The notes below the pieces were generated by a model that was not told where the DNA came from, did not search any database, and was given only the letters and a program-made list of their open reading frames with translations. The translations under genes were made by a program, and so were the position numbers. DNA of 64,000 nucleotides from Haliscomenobacter sp. Its GTDB lineage: Bacteria > Bacteroidota > Bacteroidia > Chitinophagales > Saprospiraceae. The DNA lies in NCBI GenBank assembly GCA_016713275.1, contig JADJPL010000028.1, positions 1 through 64,000 on the forward strand. The letters are read 5' to 3'. Positions 10,477 to 19,619 of the stretch are shown here, piece after piece (position 1 is the first letter of the stretch; the number at the start of each line of letters is the position of its first letter).

Positions 10477-10814
10477 AGAAAATAAGGTTTTAATCAATTC
10501 GTACCGACACTAAGAGAACGCTTACAGGAAAGAAAATTATCTCCATCTGGAGGATCTTTAAAAAAAATCCAGGCCGATTTAACACAATCGGGGCTGTCTC
10601 AAAAGATCGTTCTTGCCCCTGCAAAACATTTTCTTTTTCAATTCTTTTAAAAAAATTGCAAAAAGAAAATAAAGTTTCACGCAGGAAGCAAAGAACGATC
10701 TTTTGAGACAGCCCCTAAGATAATGGAGAAGCGTGGGGGTAATCCCCCCAATCGATAAAAAGGCAAAAAAGTGGGCTGAAAAGCGCCGTTTCAAAGACGA
10801 AAGCGTTTTTCGGT
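10477..10814. other. Intergenic region with a palindromic element
   Basis: No gene is seen between the adaptor start and the GNAT stop. Most of the space is the palindromic repeat at 10590-10715. The remainder is AT-rich near the adaptor start, where its promoter should lie, but I cannot point to a convincing -33/-7 pair. Confidence 0.6.
10590..10715. repeat. Palindromic intergenic element, family R, copy 1
   Basis: 126-bp inverted repeat. The outer 25 bp (from GGGGCTGTCTCAAAAGATCG, complemented by the end CGATCTTTTGAGACAGCCCC) pair perfectly. An inner pair ATTTTCTTTTTCAATT / AATTGCAAAAAGAAAAT pairs with one extra base. It shares its ends and inner CTTTTTTCAATT-type stem with copies at 38020, 40339 and 51593. 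It has no coding capacity. Confidence 0.9.
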
Positions 10815-11397
10815 TCAACGTTCGCGCAAGATGGAATAGATCAATTCGTCGTAATAGACCCCATGCTTGAAAAGGGTTTGGGCCAGGCGGGCTTCCAGCT
10901 TGAACCCCGCTTTCTCCAGCGCGTTGCGAGCCGATATTGGTATGAAACGGACGGGCGAACAGGCGGGTGATGTCGAGATGAGCAAAGGCATACGGTACAA
11001 TCTGTTCCAGAGCCCGGGTGATGACGCCCTGCCCCCAATAGTCCTCGCTAAGCCAATAGCCGATCTCCGCATTTTTGGCGTAAATATCTTGCTGGGGATG
11101 GATGCCTATCCCGCCGCAGGCTTCCCCGTTGATCTCGATGGCAAAGATGCGGGTGGGCTCATGGTCCTTAACCATGTTGATAAACCGCTCCCCATCTTCC
11201 CGGGTGTAGGGGTGGGGAAACGCGTTGGTCAGGTTCCCGGCAATGCGCGGGTTGTCGGCGTGGCGTACCAGGGAATCGAGGTCGTCGAGGCGCCAGGGCG
11301 AAGGGTGAACGGCAGCATAGGCGTGCAGTTTAGTGGGTTCGTTTATATAACCCGCAAAAAACGAAAAAAATTCGGGCGGGCTGGACATGTTTGCCAT
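10815..11397 (-). CDS. GNAT-family acetyltransferase (RimJ/RimL-like), frameshifted
   Basis: N-acetyltransferase of the GNAT fold. The start MANMSSPPEFFSFF lies at 11397. The body shows WRLDDLDSLVRHADNPRIAG, then the beta-strand CGGIGIHP and the acetyl-CoA-binding AEIGYWLSEDYWGQGVITRA, all in one frame. The end, NALEKAGFKLEARLAQTLFK followed by HGVYYDELIYSILRER, is in another frame, with the break near 10930. After correction the length (about 190 residues) is normal for the family. The substrate could be a ribosomal protein N-terminus or a small molecule and cannot be decided from sequence. A decayed second copy of its N-terminal coding region lies just upstream at about 11522-11580. Confidence 0.75.
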
Positions 11398-11521
11398 TCA
11401 CTCCAAAGATATAACCGACCTCCTCGACCGCATCACCGATACCGGCCTGGAGTTCATCAAAACCGAAAACCTGTATCATTTCGATGGAGTAAGAGGGTAT
11501 TCGCTTGGGCAGGGGGAGTAG
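11387..11521 (+). pseudogene. Fragment resembling the C-terminus of Bacteroidota NADP-isocitrate dehydrogenase
   Basis: A 44-codon open frame encodes DITDLLDRITDTGLEFIKTE and then NLYHFDGVRGYSLGQGE. From memory this matches the extra C-terminal domain of NADP-dependent isocitrate dehydrogenases of Bacteroidota, which end in a similar GYSLGQGQ tail. Nothing upstream continues the frame; that DNA is the GNAT gene on the other strand. I therefore read it as a gene fragment left by a rearrangement. The family call needs a database search. Confidence 0.4.
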
Positions 11522-11582
11522 AAACAGGGCGGAAGGTGTTGGTCAGGTTGCCGCAAATACACGGGTTGCCGGCAAAATGATT
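11522..11582 (-). pseudogene. Decayed fragment of a second GNAT gene
   Basis: On the minus strand this stretch reads AGNPCICGNLTNTF, close to ADNPRIAGNLTNAF of the GNAT gene at 10815-11397. At DNA level it shares GTTGGTCAGGTT and the surrounding bases with 11225-11262. It is a short, degraded duplicate separated from the good copy by the dehydrogenase fragment. Confidence 0.45.
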
Positions 11583-11686
11583 ATGCGATTTGACAAAAAA
11601 ACAACAAAATAGCCTATTCTTTAGAACGTTATTTTATTATTTTTACCTATTACTATTGACAAACCAATCAATAAATTCCATTTAAT

Positions 11687-13033
11687 TTGTTGATAAACAG
11701 AAATATAGAAAAATATCTTATTCAATGGAAGTCATCGGCATCAAGTTTGCCTTTGATCTTGAGAGGAGCGAGGCAGGTTGGCAAAACAACGCTGATCAAT
11801 GAGTTTGGCAAATCCTATGATCAGTATTTATATTTCAATCTGGAGAAAACTCCCGACGCCGGCTTAATCAAACAGCTGCCGGATGTCCATACAACCGTCC
11901 AATTGCTGTTCCTCTCCAGAGGATTTCAGAATAATCCGAATGCACGCACCTTGATATTCTTCGATGAAGTTCAGGAACAACCACAGGTTATTGAATCCCT
12001 TCGATATTTTAAGGAAGATTTTCCTCATATAGATATTGTCGTTGCAGGTTCTTTACTCGAATTTGGATTAAATAAAATAAGCAGAGTACCTGTAGGCAGA
12101 GTGGAATATGCTGAGCTTCATCCATTCAATTTCCGGGAATTTCTATTAGGCAGGGGTAATAAAGCAGCCATTGAAATTCTCGACACGGTTCCGATACAAA
12201 ATGAATTTGTTCCTGTCTTATATCCAATGTTTCATGAATTTGCGCTAATTGGGGGTATGCCCGGCATTGCATCCGCCTATTTCAGAGAAAAAGATCTAAG
12301 CAGGGTAAGGAACCTCTATGCAGGTATCATTGAGTCCTACAAGGAAGATGTAGAAAAGTACGCCCAGAATGACACTCAAAAAAAGGTTATTCGGCATATA
12401 ATGGACACGGCCCCCTACGAAATAGATAACCGGATTAATCTGAATCATTTTGGGGGTTCCAGCTTTCGTACAAGAGAAGTGAAGGAAGCAATGGATGCCT
12501 TGATTAAGGCTCGGCTTTTAGAATTAATCTATCCAACTACTCAAACGCAACCTCCCATTGTTCCAGATATAAAAAAGCACCCGCGGCTCCACTTCCTTGA
12601 CGTTGGTCTGGTGAATTATCAACTGGGGCTTCATCAGGAACTACTCACTGTGAAAGATTTGCATCAAAGCTCCAGAGGGAAACTAGCCCAGCAGGTTGTC
12701 CATCAAGAGATCAAGTCTCAATCGCATCTCCCCGGAATTAAACGAGCGTTCTGGGTGCGGGAAGAAAGAGGCACGACTTCAGAGGTGGACATGGTGCTTC
12801 CTTTTAAAAACCTACTTATTCCAATCGAAATTAAATCGGGCGCAAGCGGTACGTTGCGCTCGCTACATGAATTCATGGACCGATGTCCCCATCAATTTGC
12901 GGTAAGGGTTTATGGAGGGGAACTGCGTATTGACGAACTTACTTCAAGGAACGGGAAATCATATCGCTTACTGAATTTGCCCTATTTTCTGAGCGGATGG
13001 ATTGAGCAGTATTTAGGCTGGTTCATAAATTAA
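11687..13033 (+). CDS. ATPase of the AAA_14 / DUF4143 family
   Basis: P-loop ATPase of about 448 residues with a C-terminal DUF4143 domain. The Walker A motif GARQVGKT is at residues 27-34 and the Walker B motif LIFFDEVQ is around 89-96, followed by a sensor-like VVAGSLLEF. The C-terminal part contains FWVREERGTTSEVDMVLPF and LLIPIEIKSG, a PD-(D/E)XK-like signature (D, then E-x-K) seen in this family. The start is a TTG (TTG-TTG-ATA); I see no better ATG upstream. The gene is clearly richer in A and T than its neighbours and stands alone, which suggests horizontal acquisition. Its 3' end overlaps the comM 3' end by 11 bases on the opposite strand. The cellular role of the family is poorly known. 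Confidence 0.85.
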   Translation: MLINRNIEKYLIQWKSSASSLPLILRGARQVGKTTLINEFGKSYDQYLYFNLEKTPDAGLIKQLPDVHTTVQLLFLSRGFQNNPNARTLIFFDEVQEQPQVIESLRYFKEDFPHIDIVVAGSLLEFGLNKISRVPVGRVEYAELHPFNFREFLLGRGNKAAIEILDTVPIQNEFVPVLYPMFHEFALIGGMPGIASAYFREKDLSRVRNLYAGIIESYKEDVEKYAQNDTQKKVIRHIMDTAPYEIDNRINLNHFGGSSFRTREVKEAMDALIKARLLELIYPTTQTQPPIVPDIKKHPRLHFLDVGLVNYQLGLHQELLTVKDLHQSSRGKLAQQVVHQEIKSQSHLPGIKRAFWVREERGTTSEVDMVLPFKNLLIPIEIKSGASGTLRSLHEFMDRCPHQFAVRVYGGELRIDELTSRNGKSYRLLNLPYFLSGWIEQYLGWFIN

Positions 13034-14498
13034 CCCTGACCGAAGTGCGGTCGAAAGCCCGGGCGGAGAGCTGAAGTTTCTCCATGGCTTTGCGGACAAG
13101 CGCCAGGCCGGCCTGGTTGACCTGGCACACCTCCCGCACCATACGGCTGGGCATCTGAGCGTTGCTATGGAGTTCTTCCTGAAGCCCCTTGAACCGGACC
13201 GCCTGGATTTCCCGGGCTTTGTTCACCCGGGCGGCGATTTCGCGGCTCGTTTCCCTGGGCTTGTCGGCGCCTGCCAGCTCGTCGTAACTAACGGGGGTCA
13301 CCTCTACATGCAGGTCGATGCGATCCAGCAAAGGCCCGGAGATCCGGGTCAGGTAGCGCTTCACTACGCCCGGCCCGCAAACGCATTCTTTTTCCGGATG
13401 ATTGTAATAGCCGCAAGGACAGGGGTTCATCGAGGCGATGAGCATGAACCCTGCGGGATAGTCGATGCTGATTTTGGCTCTGGAAATGGTTACTCTTCGT
13501 TCTTCCATAGGCTGTCGAAGCACCTCCAGAACGCTGCGCTTGAATTCCGGCAGTTCGTCCAGAAACAACACGCCATTGTGGGCCATGGAGATCTCGCCAG
13601 GCATGGGATTGGAGCCGCCGCCTACCATGGCCACATCGCTGATCGTATGGTGGGGAGAGCGAAACGGACGGGTAGTTACCAGCGCGGTATCGGGAGGCAA
13701 GGCGCCGGCAACCGAGTGGATTTTGGTGGTTTCGAGCGCTTCGTGAAGGGTTAGGGGCGGAAGGATCGTCGGAAGCCGCCGGGCCAGCATCGTTTTTCCC
13801 GCGCCAGGGGGGCCGATCAGAATCGCGTTGTGCCCGCCTGCCGCAGCAATTTCGAGCGCCCGCTTGATATTCTCCTGGCCCCGGACGTCGGAAAAATCTA
13901 CCGGATAGTTGTTGAGGTGGTGAAAGAACTCATCCCGCGTATCCACAAAAACTGGCTCCAGGGCGCGCTGCCCGTTCAGAAATTCAATGGCTTCAAAGAG
14001 GTGGCTCACGCCGTAGACCGGAAGCTGATCCACAATAGCCGCTTCCCGGGCATTTTGTTTGGGGAGGATCAAGCCATCAAACTTTTCCTTTCGCGCCTGG
14101 ATCGCCATCGGCAAAGCTCCTTTGACAGGGTGGAGGGTTCCATCCAGGGAGAGCTCGCCCATCAGCATATACTTGGGAAGCAGGTCGTCGCGGATTTGTT
14201 TGCTTGCCGCCAGGATGCCCATCGCAATCGGCAGGTCGTAGGCCGAGCCCTCTTTGCGAAGGTCTGCCGGCGCGAGGTTGACGATGGTCTTGGCCCTGGG
14301 CATGCGGTAGCCCGTATTGGAAATCGCCGATTCGATGCGCTGAAATCCTTCCCTGACCGCGCTGTCTGGCAACCCCACCATATAATAATAGTTCGTCCCC
14401 GCCACCGGCTGCCCGCCAGAGTCGACTTCCACGGTGATGGTGCGGGCGTCTACGCCATAAACTGCGCTTCCAAATGTTTTGACCAGCATACGGATCAT
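13023..14498 (-). CDS. comM: ComM/YifB-family Mg-chelatase-like ATPase, C-terminus altered
   Basis: AAA+ ATPase related to ComM, a branch-migration helicase used in natural transformation in other bacteria. An N-terminal Lon-protease-like domain (about residues 1-170, including NLAPADLRKEGSAYDLPIA) precedes the AAA+ core. Walker A is GPPGAGKT at 229-236, and the Walker B region includes GVLFLDELPEF. A cysteine cluster PCPCGYYNHPEKECVC follows. The normal family C-terminus after LSARAFDR, a helix similar to ILRVARTIADL plus some 20 more residues, is missing. Here it reads TSVRVNL and stops. The truncation point coincides with the 3' end of the low-GC ATPase gene, so the end was probably replaced when that gene arrived. 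Function may be impaired. Confidence 0.9.
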   Translation of the reverse strand: MIRMLVKTFGSAVYGVDARTITVEVDSGGQPVAGTNYYYMVGLPDSAVREGFQRIESAISNTGYRMPRAKTIVNLAPADLRKEGSAYDLPIAMGILAASKQIRDDLLPKYMLMGELSLDGTLHPVKGALPMAIQARKEKFDGLILPKQNAREAAIVDQLPVYGVSHLFEAIEFLNGQRALEPVFVDTRDEFFHHLNNYPVDFSDVRGQENIKRALEIAAAGGHNAILIGPPGAGKTMLARRLPTILPPLTLHEALETTKIHSVAGALPPDTALVTTRPFRSPHHTISDVAMVGGGSNPMPGEISMAHNGVLFLDELPEFKRSVLEVLRQPMEERRVTISRAKISIDYPAGFMLIASMNPCPCGYYNHPEKECVCGPGVVKRYLTRISGPLLDRIDLHVEVTPVSYDELAGADKPRETSREIAARVNKAREIQAVRFKGLQEELHSNAQMPSRMVREVCQVNQAGLALVRKAMEKLQLSARAFDRTSVRVNL

Positions 14499-14664
14499 TT
14501 TTTGCAGAACCCAAAGGTTCCATCATTCAGGAAGCGCAAAATAGAAAAAGAAATGATGCTTGTCCAGTTGGGAAAAAGGGCGATCCTACGGGAAGGCGCG
14601 GAAATCGCTTCGTCTAAAACGCTAATAACGAGCACTGTACAAGAACAGACTTCTGCAAAAAACA

Positions 14665-14716
14665 AAAGAGCAGAGGGGAACAACCTTTGGGAAAAGGGCG
14701 TTCCCCTCTGTTCTTT
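14665..14716 (-). terminator. Rho-independent terminator of the aldehyde dehydrogenase gene
   Basis: 17-base arms with one mismatch (GAACAGAGGGGAAC-type left arm and its complement) enclose an 18-base loop. On the minus strand they are followed by CTCTTTTGTTTTTTG. It starts 3 bases after the stop of the dehydrogenase gene. Confidence 0.8.
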
Positions 14717-14719
14717 GAC

Positions 14720-16246
14720 TTACAGTTCGAATTTGATCCCCTGCGCCAGTGGAACCTGGGTGCTGTAATTGATCGTATTCGTCTGCCTGCGCATATAGGC
14801 TTTCCAGGAGTCGGAGCCCGACTCTCGTCCGCCGCCGGTTTGTTTTTCTCCGCCGAAAGCGCCCCCAATCTCGGCCCCGGAGGTGCCCATGTTGACGTTG
14901 GCAATGCCGCAATCGGAGCCTTCTACCGAAAGGAAGCGCTCCGCTTCGCGCAGGTTGTTGGTCATGATCGCGCTGGACAACCCCTGGGGAACGCCGTTTT
15001 GGATAGCGATGGCTTCCTCGATCGTCCGGTAGGACATGATATACAAAATAGGCGCAAACGTTTCATGCTGTACCATGGGGACATCCGGAGTTACCTCGGC
15101 GATACAAGGCCGGACGTAGCAGCCTGTGGCGTATTCGGGCCCTTCCAGGCGACCGCCTTCCACCAGAAATTTCCCGCCTTCGGCTTTGATCTTTTCGATC
15201 GCTTCCAGATAGGTAGCTACAGCGCCGGTATCGATCAGCGGCCCGGCATGGTTGGCAGGGTCGAGCGGGTTGCCGATCCGGAGCTGCCCATAGGCTTTGG
15301 CCAGTTTGGCTTTAACTTCTTCGAAAATACTATCGTGTACGATGAGCCGGCGGGTAGAGGTACAGCGCTGCCCGGCGGTGCCTACTGCGCCAAATACGGC
15401 GCCAGTGAGCACGATGTCCAGATCGGCGCTTGGGGTGACGATGATGGCGTTGTTGCCCCCCAGTTCCAGGATGCTTCGCCCCAGGCGGCCGGCAACGGTA
15501 GCGCCTACGATGCGGCCCATGCGCACACTGCCTGTGGCAGAGACCAGCGGCACGCGCTCGTCCAGAGTCATAAATTCGCCCACCTTGTAATCCCCTACCA
15601 CAATGCAGGAGACGCCTTCGGGGACCTGGTTATCCCGCAGCACTTTCTGAAAAATATTCTGGCAGGCTACCGCGCACAGCGGCACCTTCTCTGATGGCTT
15701 CCAAATGCACACATCGCCGCAAACCATCGCGATCATAGCGTTCCAGGACCAAACAGCCACCGGAAAGTTGAAGGCGGAAATAATGCCGGTAATCCCCAGC
15801 GGATGCCATTGCTCGTACATCCGGTGAGCGGGCCGCTCGGAGTGCATCGTCAGCCCGTAGAGCTGCCGGGAAAGGCCCACGGCAAAATCGCAGATATCGA
15901 TCATTTCCTGCACCTCGCCCCAGCCTTCCTGAAGGCTTTTCCCCATTTCGTAAGACACCAGGCGCCCCAGGGGGTCTTTGTACTTCCGGAGTTCCTCGCC
16001 ATACTGCCGGACGATCTCGCCGCGGCGCGGCGCCGGGATCAGGCGCCATTGTTCAAACGCATGCTGCGCTTTGGCTACTACCTCGTCGTATTCCCTGCGG
16101 GTCGTCACGCTGACGCTGCCGATCAGGGCGCCGTCTACCGGCGAATAGGAGTCGATATAAATCCCGGAATCGGAAGCTTCCAATCCCGTGCTGGTTCCTT
16201 CATTTTTGGCCTTCAGGCCGAGTTCTTTTAAAAAATCCAGGTTCAT
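14720..16246 (-). CDS. amaB: ALDH7-type aldehyde dehydrogenase (aminoadipate-semialdehyde dehydrogenase-like)
   Basis: NAD(P)-dependent aldehyde dehydrogenase of the antiquitin (ALDH7) group. This group oxidises alpha-aminoadipate semialdehyde / piperideine-6-carboxylate in lysine breakdown. The general base Glu is in LELGGNNAII (Glu261) and the nucleophile is Cys295 in GTAGQRCTSTRR. The antiquitin C-terminal signature SDSWKAYMRRQTNTINYS is present. Length of 508 residues is normal. The gene is followed by a clear terminator and is 30 bases from the YqeY gene upstream in the same direction. Other lysine-catabolism genes are not visible nearby, so the exact substrate is inferred from family membership. 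Confidence 0.9.
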   Translation of the reverse strand: MNLDFLKELGLKAKNEGTSTGLEASDSGIYIDSYSPVDGALIGSVSVTTRREYDEVVAKAQHAFEQWRLIPAPRRGEIVRQYGEELRKYKDPLGRLVSYEMGKSLQEGWGEVQEMIDICDFAVGLSRQLYGLTMHSERPAHRMYEQWHPLGITGIISAFNFPVAVWSWNAMIAMVCGDVCIWKPSEKVPLCAVACQNIFQKVLRDNQVPEGVSCIVVGDYKVGEFMTLDERVPLVSATGSVRMGRIVGATVAGRLGRSILELGGNNAIIVTPSADLDIVLTGAVFGAVGTAGQRCTSTRRLIVHDSIFEEVKAKLAKAYGQLRIGNPLDPANHAGPLIDTGAVATYLEAIEKIKAEGGKFLVEGGRLEGPEYATGCYVRPCIAEVTPDVPMVQHETFAPILYIMSYRTIEEAIAIQNGVPQGLSSAIMTNNLREAERFLSVEGSDCGIANVNMGTSGAEIGGAFGGEKQTGGGRESGSDSWKAYMRRQTNTINYSTQVPLAQGIKFEL

Positions 16247-16276
16247 TTGATTCAGGCTTTAAAGAGGATTAGGCAA

Positions 16277-16723
16277 TCAGCTCAACAACGATTTCACCAT
16301 TTCGGAGATCGCTTTGCCGTCGGCTTTGCCGGCCAGACGTTTGGAGGCGACCCCCATGACCTTCCCCAGGTCTTTGGGAGAAGCAGCGCCTGTTTCCGCG
16401 ATGATTTCCTTCAGAGCAGCTTCCAGCTCTTCCGGCGTCAGCGCTTTGGGAAGGTACTTCTCGATCACTTCGATTTCCTCGCGTTCCGTTTGAGCCAGGT
16501 CTTCCCGGTTTTCTTTCTGATAGATTTCGAGCGACTCCCGGCGCTGCTTGACGAGTTTTTGCAGGATCTGTATTTCGCGGTCCTGGTTCACCTCCTGCCC
16601 GCTTCCGTCGGTCTTGGCCAGGAGGATGGCTGCTTTAATCGCCCGAATGCCCCGCTTGGCAGCTTCGTTCTTTTCGCGCATGGCCGTCTTCAGGTCCTCC
16701 ATGATGAGTTCTTCCAGCGTCAT
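16277..16723 (-). CDS. GatB/YqeY-domain protein
   Basis: A helical protein of about 148 residues related to the tail domain of GatB, the amidotransferase subunit. The start MTLEELIMEDLKTAMREKNE is chosen at 16723 because the longer frame adds only a hydrophobic, unconserved stretch. Family landmarks are REKNEAAKRGIRAIKAAILLA, EIQILQKLVKQRRESLEIY and KYLPKALTPEELEAALKEII, followed by DLGKVMGVASKRLAGKADGK. YqeY proteins are thought to bind tRNA, but their role is unsettled. A TACCTTTG element (complement at 16794-16801), a fair match to the Bacteroidota -7 box, lies 71 bases upstream of this start. Confidence 0.85.
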   Translation of the reverse strand: MTLEELIMEDLKTAMREKNEAAKRGIRAIKAAILLAKTDGSGQEVNQDREIQILQKLVKQRRESLEIYQKENREDLAQTEREEIEVIEKYLPKALTPEELEAALKEIIAETGAASPKDLGKVMGVASKRLAGKADGKAISEMVKSLLS

Positions 16724-16823
16724 GATCGGATTTATTTTGATGATACGAATAATCAACCCCGGCTTACCCAGAGGGCGCCGGCTATTTTCGGTGCAAAGGT
16801 AGGGTAATTAAAGGAAAAAGCCT

Positions 16824-17707
16824 CTAAATCAGCCAGGGTTCAAGACGCTTCACGAGCGCCTTGTAGTCGTCGAGAGAAAGTTGTTCAGGGCGTTTGTCAA
16901 AAAAAGAATCCTCCAGAACGCCATGATCCGCGAGTAAAGGCTTCAGGGAATTGCGCAGCATTTTGCGGCGCTGGCTGAAGGCCTGTTTGACTACCCGCCG
17001 AAACTGATTTTCGGAACACTCCCAAACCACGTCCTCTTTTCGCACCAGGCGGATCACGGCCGATTGCACTTTGGGGGAGGAGAGAAGCAGCTTTTATCTA
17101 CGCCAAACAGGAGTTTCCCCTGATAATAGGCCTGTACCAGCACGCTGATCACCCCATAGGTTTTGTTGCCCGGGCCGGAGATCACCCGGTCCGCCATTTC
17201 TTTTTGGAACATACCCACCATTTCAGGTACCAATGAACGGTAACGCACCATGTGAAAAAGGATCTGGGAGGAAATATTGTAGGGGAAGTTTCCGATAAGG
17301 AAAAAAGGCTGTCCCTCAAAAACGGTATCCAGCGGAGTCTGAAGGAAGTCGCCTTCGAGGATCCTTCCATCGAGTTGGGGGAAATGTTTCCCGAGATAAG
17401 CGACCATATCGCGATCCGCTTCTACCGCCTTTAAGGACGGGAATCTGGGCAGGAGGAATTGCGTCAGCATGCCCCGGCCGGGCCCAACCTCCAAAACATT
17501 CGATTCCGGAGTGGCGCCGAGCAAGCTTCCAGCGATCCGCTCCGCGATAGCTTCCCGGTTGAGAAAGTGTTGCCCGAAGGATTTCTTTGCTTTCAAGTGC
17601 GGTTTGTACTTTGAGATTCTTAATTTTGCCAGATTACCATGCGGAGGAGCCCGCCAAACAAAACGGATCAGGCTTTCTTTTGCACAAAATAGGGATAAAA
17701 ATAGCAC
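16824..17707 (-). CDS. rsmA: 16S rRNA dimethyladenosine transferase RsmA/KsgA, frameshifted
   Basis: SAM-dependent enzyme that dimethylates two adjacent adenines near the 3' end of 16S rRNA. The frame from 17707 contains KKSFGQHFL, the SAM-binding VLEVGPGRGMLTQF, and the catalytic NFPYNISSQIL motif. The C-terminal domain continues in a second frame as QSAVIRLVRKEDVVWE and FSQRRKMLRNSLKPLL. The break is at about 17066, where SPPPK should run into VQSAV; one missing G explains it. The true start is uncertain: conserved sequence begins near KYKPHLKAKK, and the first ~30 residues of the longest frame look non-native. The gene is divergent from pdxA, with starts almost touching. Confidence 0.88.
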
Positions 17708-17709
17708 AA

Positions 17710-18821
17710 ATGGACAAACCTAAAATAGGGATCACGATTGGGGACATTAACGGCATCGGGTTGGAGGTGATCCTGAAGACCCTGGCCAATCCTCAAATCA
17801 TCAATTTCTGTACTCCAGTTGTTTACGGGTCGACCAAAGTGATTTCCTACCACAAAAACATAGTTGGCATCGATTTTCACTTCAACTCCATCCAGCGCGC
17901 TGAGCGTATGCCCACGGACAAGATCAATATCCTCAACTGCTGGCAGGAAAACGTCAACATTACCCTGGGAAAGGCGACGGAAATGGGCGGGCAATATGCT
18001 ATAAAATCCCTGGAATGCGCTACCAAGGACCTGAAACAGGGCTTGATCGACGCGCTCGTGACTGCCCCCATCCATAAAGAAGCGATGCAGATGGCCGGGT
18101 TTCCTTACCCGGGCCACACGGAATACCTTACGAAAGAGTTGGGCGTAGACGAGAGCCTGATGTTCCTGGTGGCGGATCAACTCCGCGTAGGCCTGGTTAC
18201 TAACCATCTTCCGCTGAAGGACGTGGCCGGGCAGATCACCAAAGAGCGCATTTTGAAAAAGATCCAGATCATGGAGGCTTCTCTCCGGATCGATTTTGGG
18301 ATCGACCGCCCAACGATCGCGGTACTCGGGCTCAACCCACACGCAGGCGACGGGGGCGTTATCGGAGATGAAGACGACCGCATCATCCGCCCCGCCGTGA
18401 TCGAATGCAAGAAAAACGGGCTGCTTGTCGTAGGGCCTTTCCCTGCGGACGGGTTTTCGGTTCCGGAGGATACAAAAAATTCGACGCCATTCTGGCCATG
18501 TACCACGATCAGGGCTTGGTTCCTTTCAAGTTGCTAACGTTTGGCGGGGGGATCAACTTCACCGCGGGCCTCCCTGGGGTGCGCACCTCTCCCGACCATG
18601 GCACCGCCTTCGATCTGGCCGGGAAAAACGAAGCCGATCCCGACTCATTCCGGGAGGCCTTGTTTGCGGCTATCGACATTGCGAGAAACCGGAAAGACTA
18701 CTACGATTCCAGGGCTAACGCCCTGACCAAACGCACCAAAATTGCGGTCGAATCGGAAGATGGGGAAGAAGAGATCGACGATTTGGTCGAAGAGGAAGAA
18801 GAGGATGACGAAAACGAGTAA
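17710..18821 (+). CDS. pdxA: 4-hydroxythreonine-4-phosphate dehydrogenase PdxA, frameshifted
   Basis: Enzyme of pyridoxal phosphate synthesis that oxidises 4-phosphohydroxy-L-threonine. The start MDKPKIGITIGDINGIGLEV is at 17710. Metal-ligand histidines are in YPGHTEYLTKE, in LNPHAGDGGVIGDED, and in AMYHDQGL. Between the second and third the frame breaks at about 18450, where a run of four T should be five (GFFGSGGYKKF). Beyond it the sequence continues normally through NFTAGLPGVRTSPDHGTAFD. The protein ends with an unusual, strongly acidic tail (SEDGEEEIDDLVEEEEEDDE). The deletion lies in a homopolymer in an important biosynthetic gene, so a sequencing error is likely. Confidence 0.9.
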
Positions 18822-18892
18822 ACCCAGCCAGCCTTTCTGCGGTTTTACTCCTACCATTCCGTGGCTTTGGATAAAAATAAAAAACAGACTCG

Positions 18893-19585
18893 TTGAAGCC
18901 GTCGCTTAAAATTGGTTTGATCTTGTTCGTTGTCCTGCTCCTGGATCAATCCCTCAAGATTTGGGTAAAAACCCATAGGGAGTATGATGAGGAATTCCTC
19001 CTGCTGAACCAGGAGTGGGCCCGAATTCATTTTGTGGAAAACAACGGCATGGCCTTTGGGCTTACCCTGGGTGGCGATTACGGCAAACTCGCGCTCAGCC
19101 TTTTTCGCCTGGCCGCCGTGGTCATTCTCCTGGTGTTCATTCTAAGAACCCTGAAAGAAAAAGGCAACATGGGCGTCTTGACCGGGTTTACGCTCATTTT
19201 GGCCGGGGCGTTGGGCAACATTATCGACAGCGCCTTTTATGGGATGCTCTTTTCCGAATCGCCCTATTACGGCGGGTTGGCTACGCTGTTTCCCAAGGAA
19301 GGAGGATATGCGGGCTTTCTTCACGGAAAAGTAGTCGATATGCTTTATTTTCCCATGTTTAAGGGCATTTGGCCCGACTGGATGCCCTATACCGGCGGGA
19401 GGCCCTACCTGTTTTTCAAGCCGGTATTCAACATCGCCGACCTGTCCATTACCACGGGCGTACTCCACATTTTACTTTTCCAGCGGCATTTTTTCAAAAG
19501 CCACACGGCGCAAGCTCAACCAGAACCTACCGAAACCCTCCCCGCGTCTGAAGCCATGGATGGCATAGCCGAACAGGCCGAATGA
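18893..19585 (+). CDS. lspA: Lipoprotein signal peptidase (signal peptidase II)
   Basis: Membrane aspartyl protease that removes signal peptides from prolipoproteins. Four hydrophobic segments are visible. The catalytic aspartates are Asp112 in LGNIIDSAFYG and Asp183 in FNIADLSITTG. An extra loop between them (about residues 118-170, YYGGLATLFPKEGG and HGKVVDMLYFP) is typical of Bacteroidota LspA. The C-terminus adds about 30 hydrophilic residues. The open frame starts at a TTG. A GTG at 18861 followed by ALDKNKKQTR is one base out of frame and may be the real start if a base is missing near 18892. Confidence 0.9.
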   Translation: MKPSLKIGLILFVVLLLDQSLKIWVKTHREYDEEFLLLNQEWARIHFVENNGMAFGLTLGGDYGKLALSLFRLAAVVILLVFILRTLKEKGNMGVLTGFTLILAGALGNIIDSAFYGMLFSESPYYGGLATLFPKEGGYAGFLHGKVVDMLYFPMFKGIWPDWMPYTGGRPYLFFKPVFNIADLSITTGVLHILLFQRHFFKSHTAQAQPEPTETLPASEAMDGIAEQAE

Positions 19586-19619
19586 CCTGAACGCGGATGT
19601 TTTTTCCTGGCGCCCTTGG

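Noticed and set aside
11401..11412. TATCTTTG-like promoter for the GNAT gene
   Set aside because: It would place the transcription start at the start codon and lies inside the dehydrogenase-like fragment.
13830..14768. Long plus-strand ORF of about 312 codons opposite comM
   Set aside because: It is the shadow of comM; its residues show no family resemblance and the comM frame carries clear AAA+ motifs.
14687..15694. Long plus-strand ORF opposite the aldehyde dehydrogenase
   Set aside because: Antisense shadow of a well-supported gene in GC-rich DNA.
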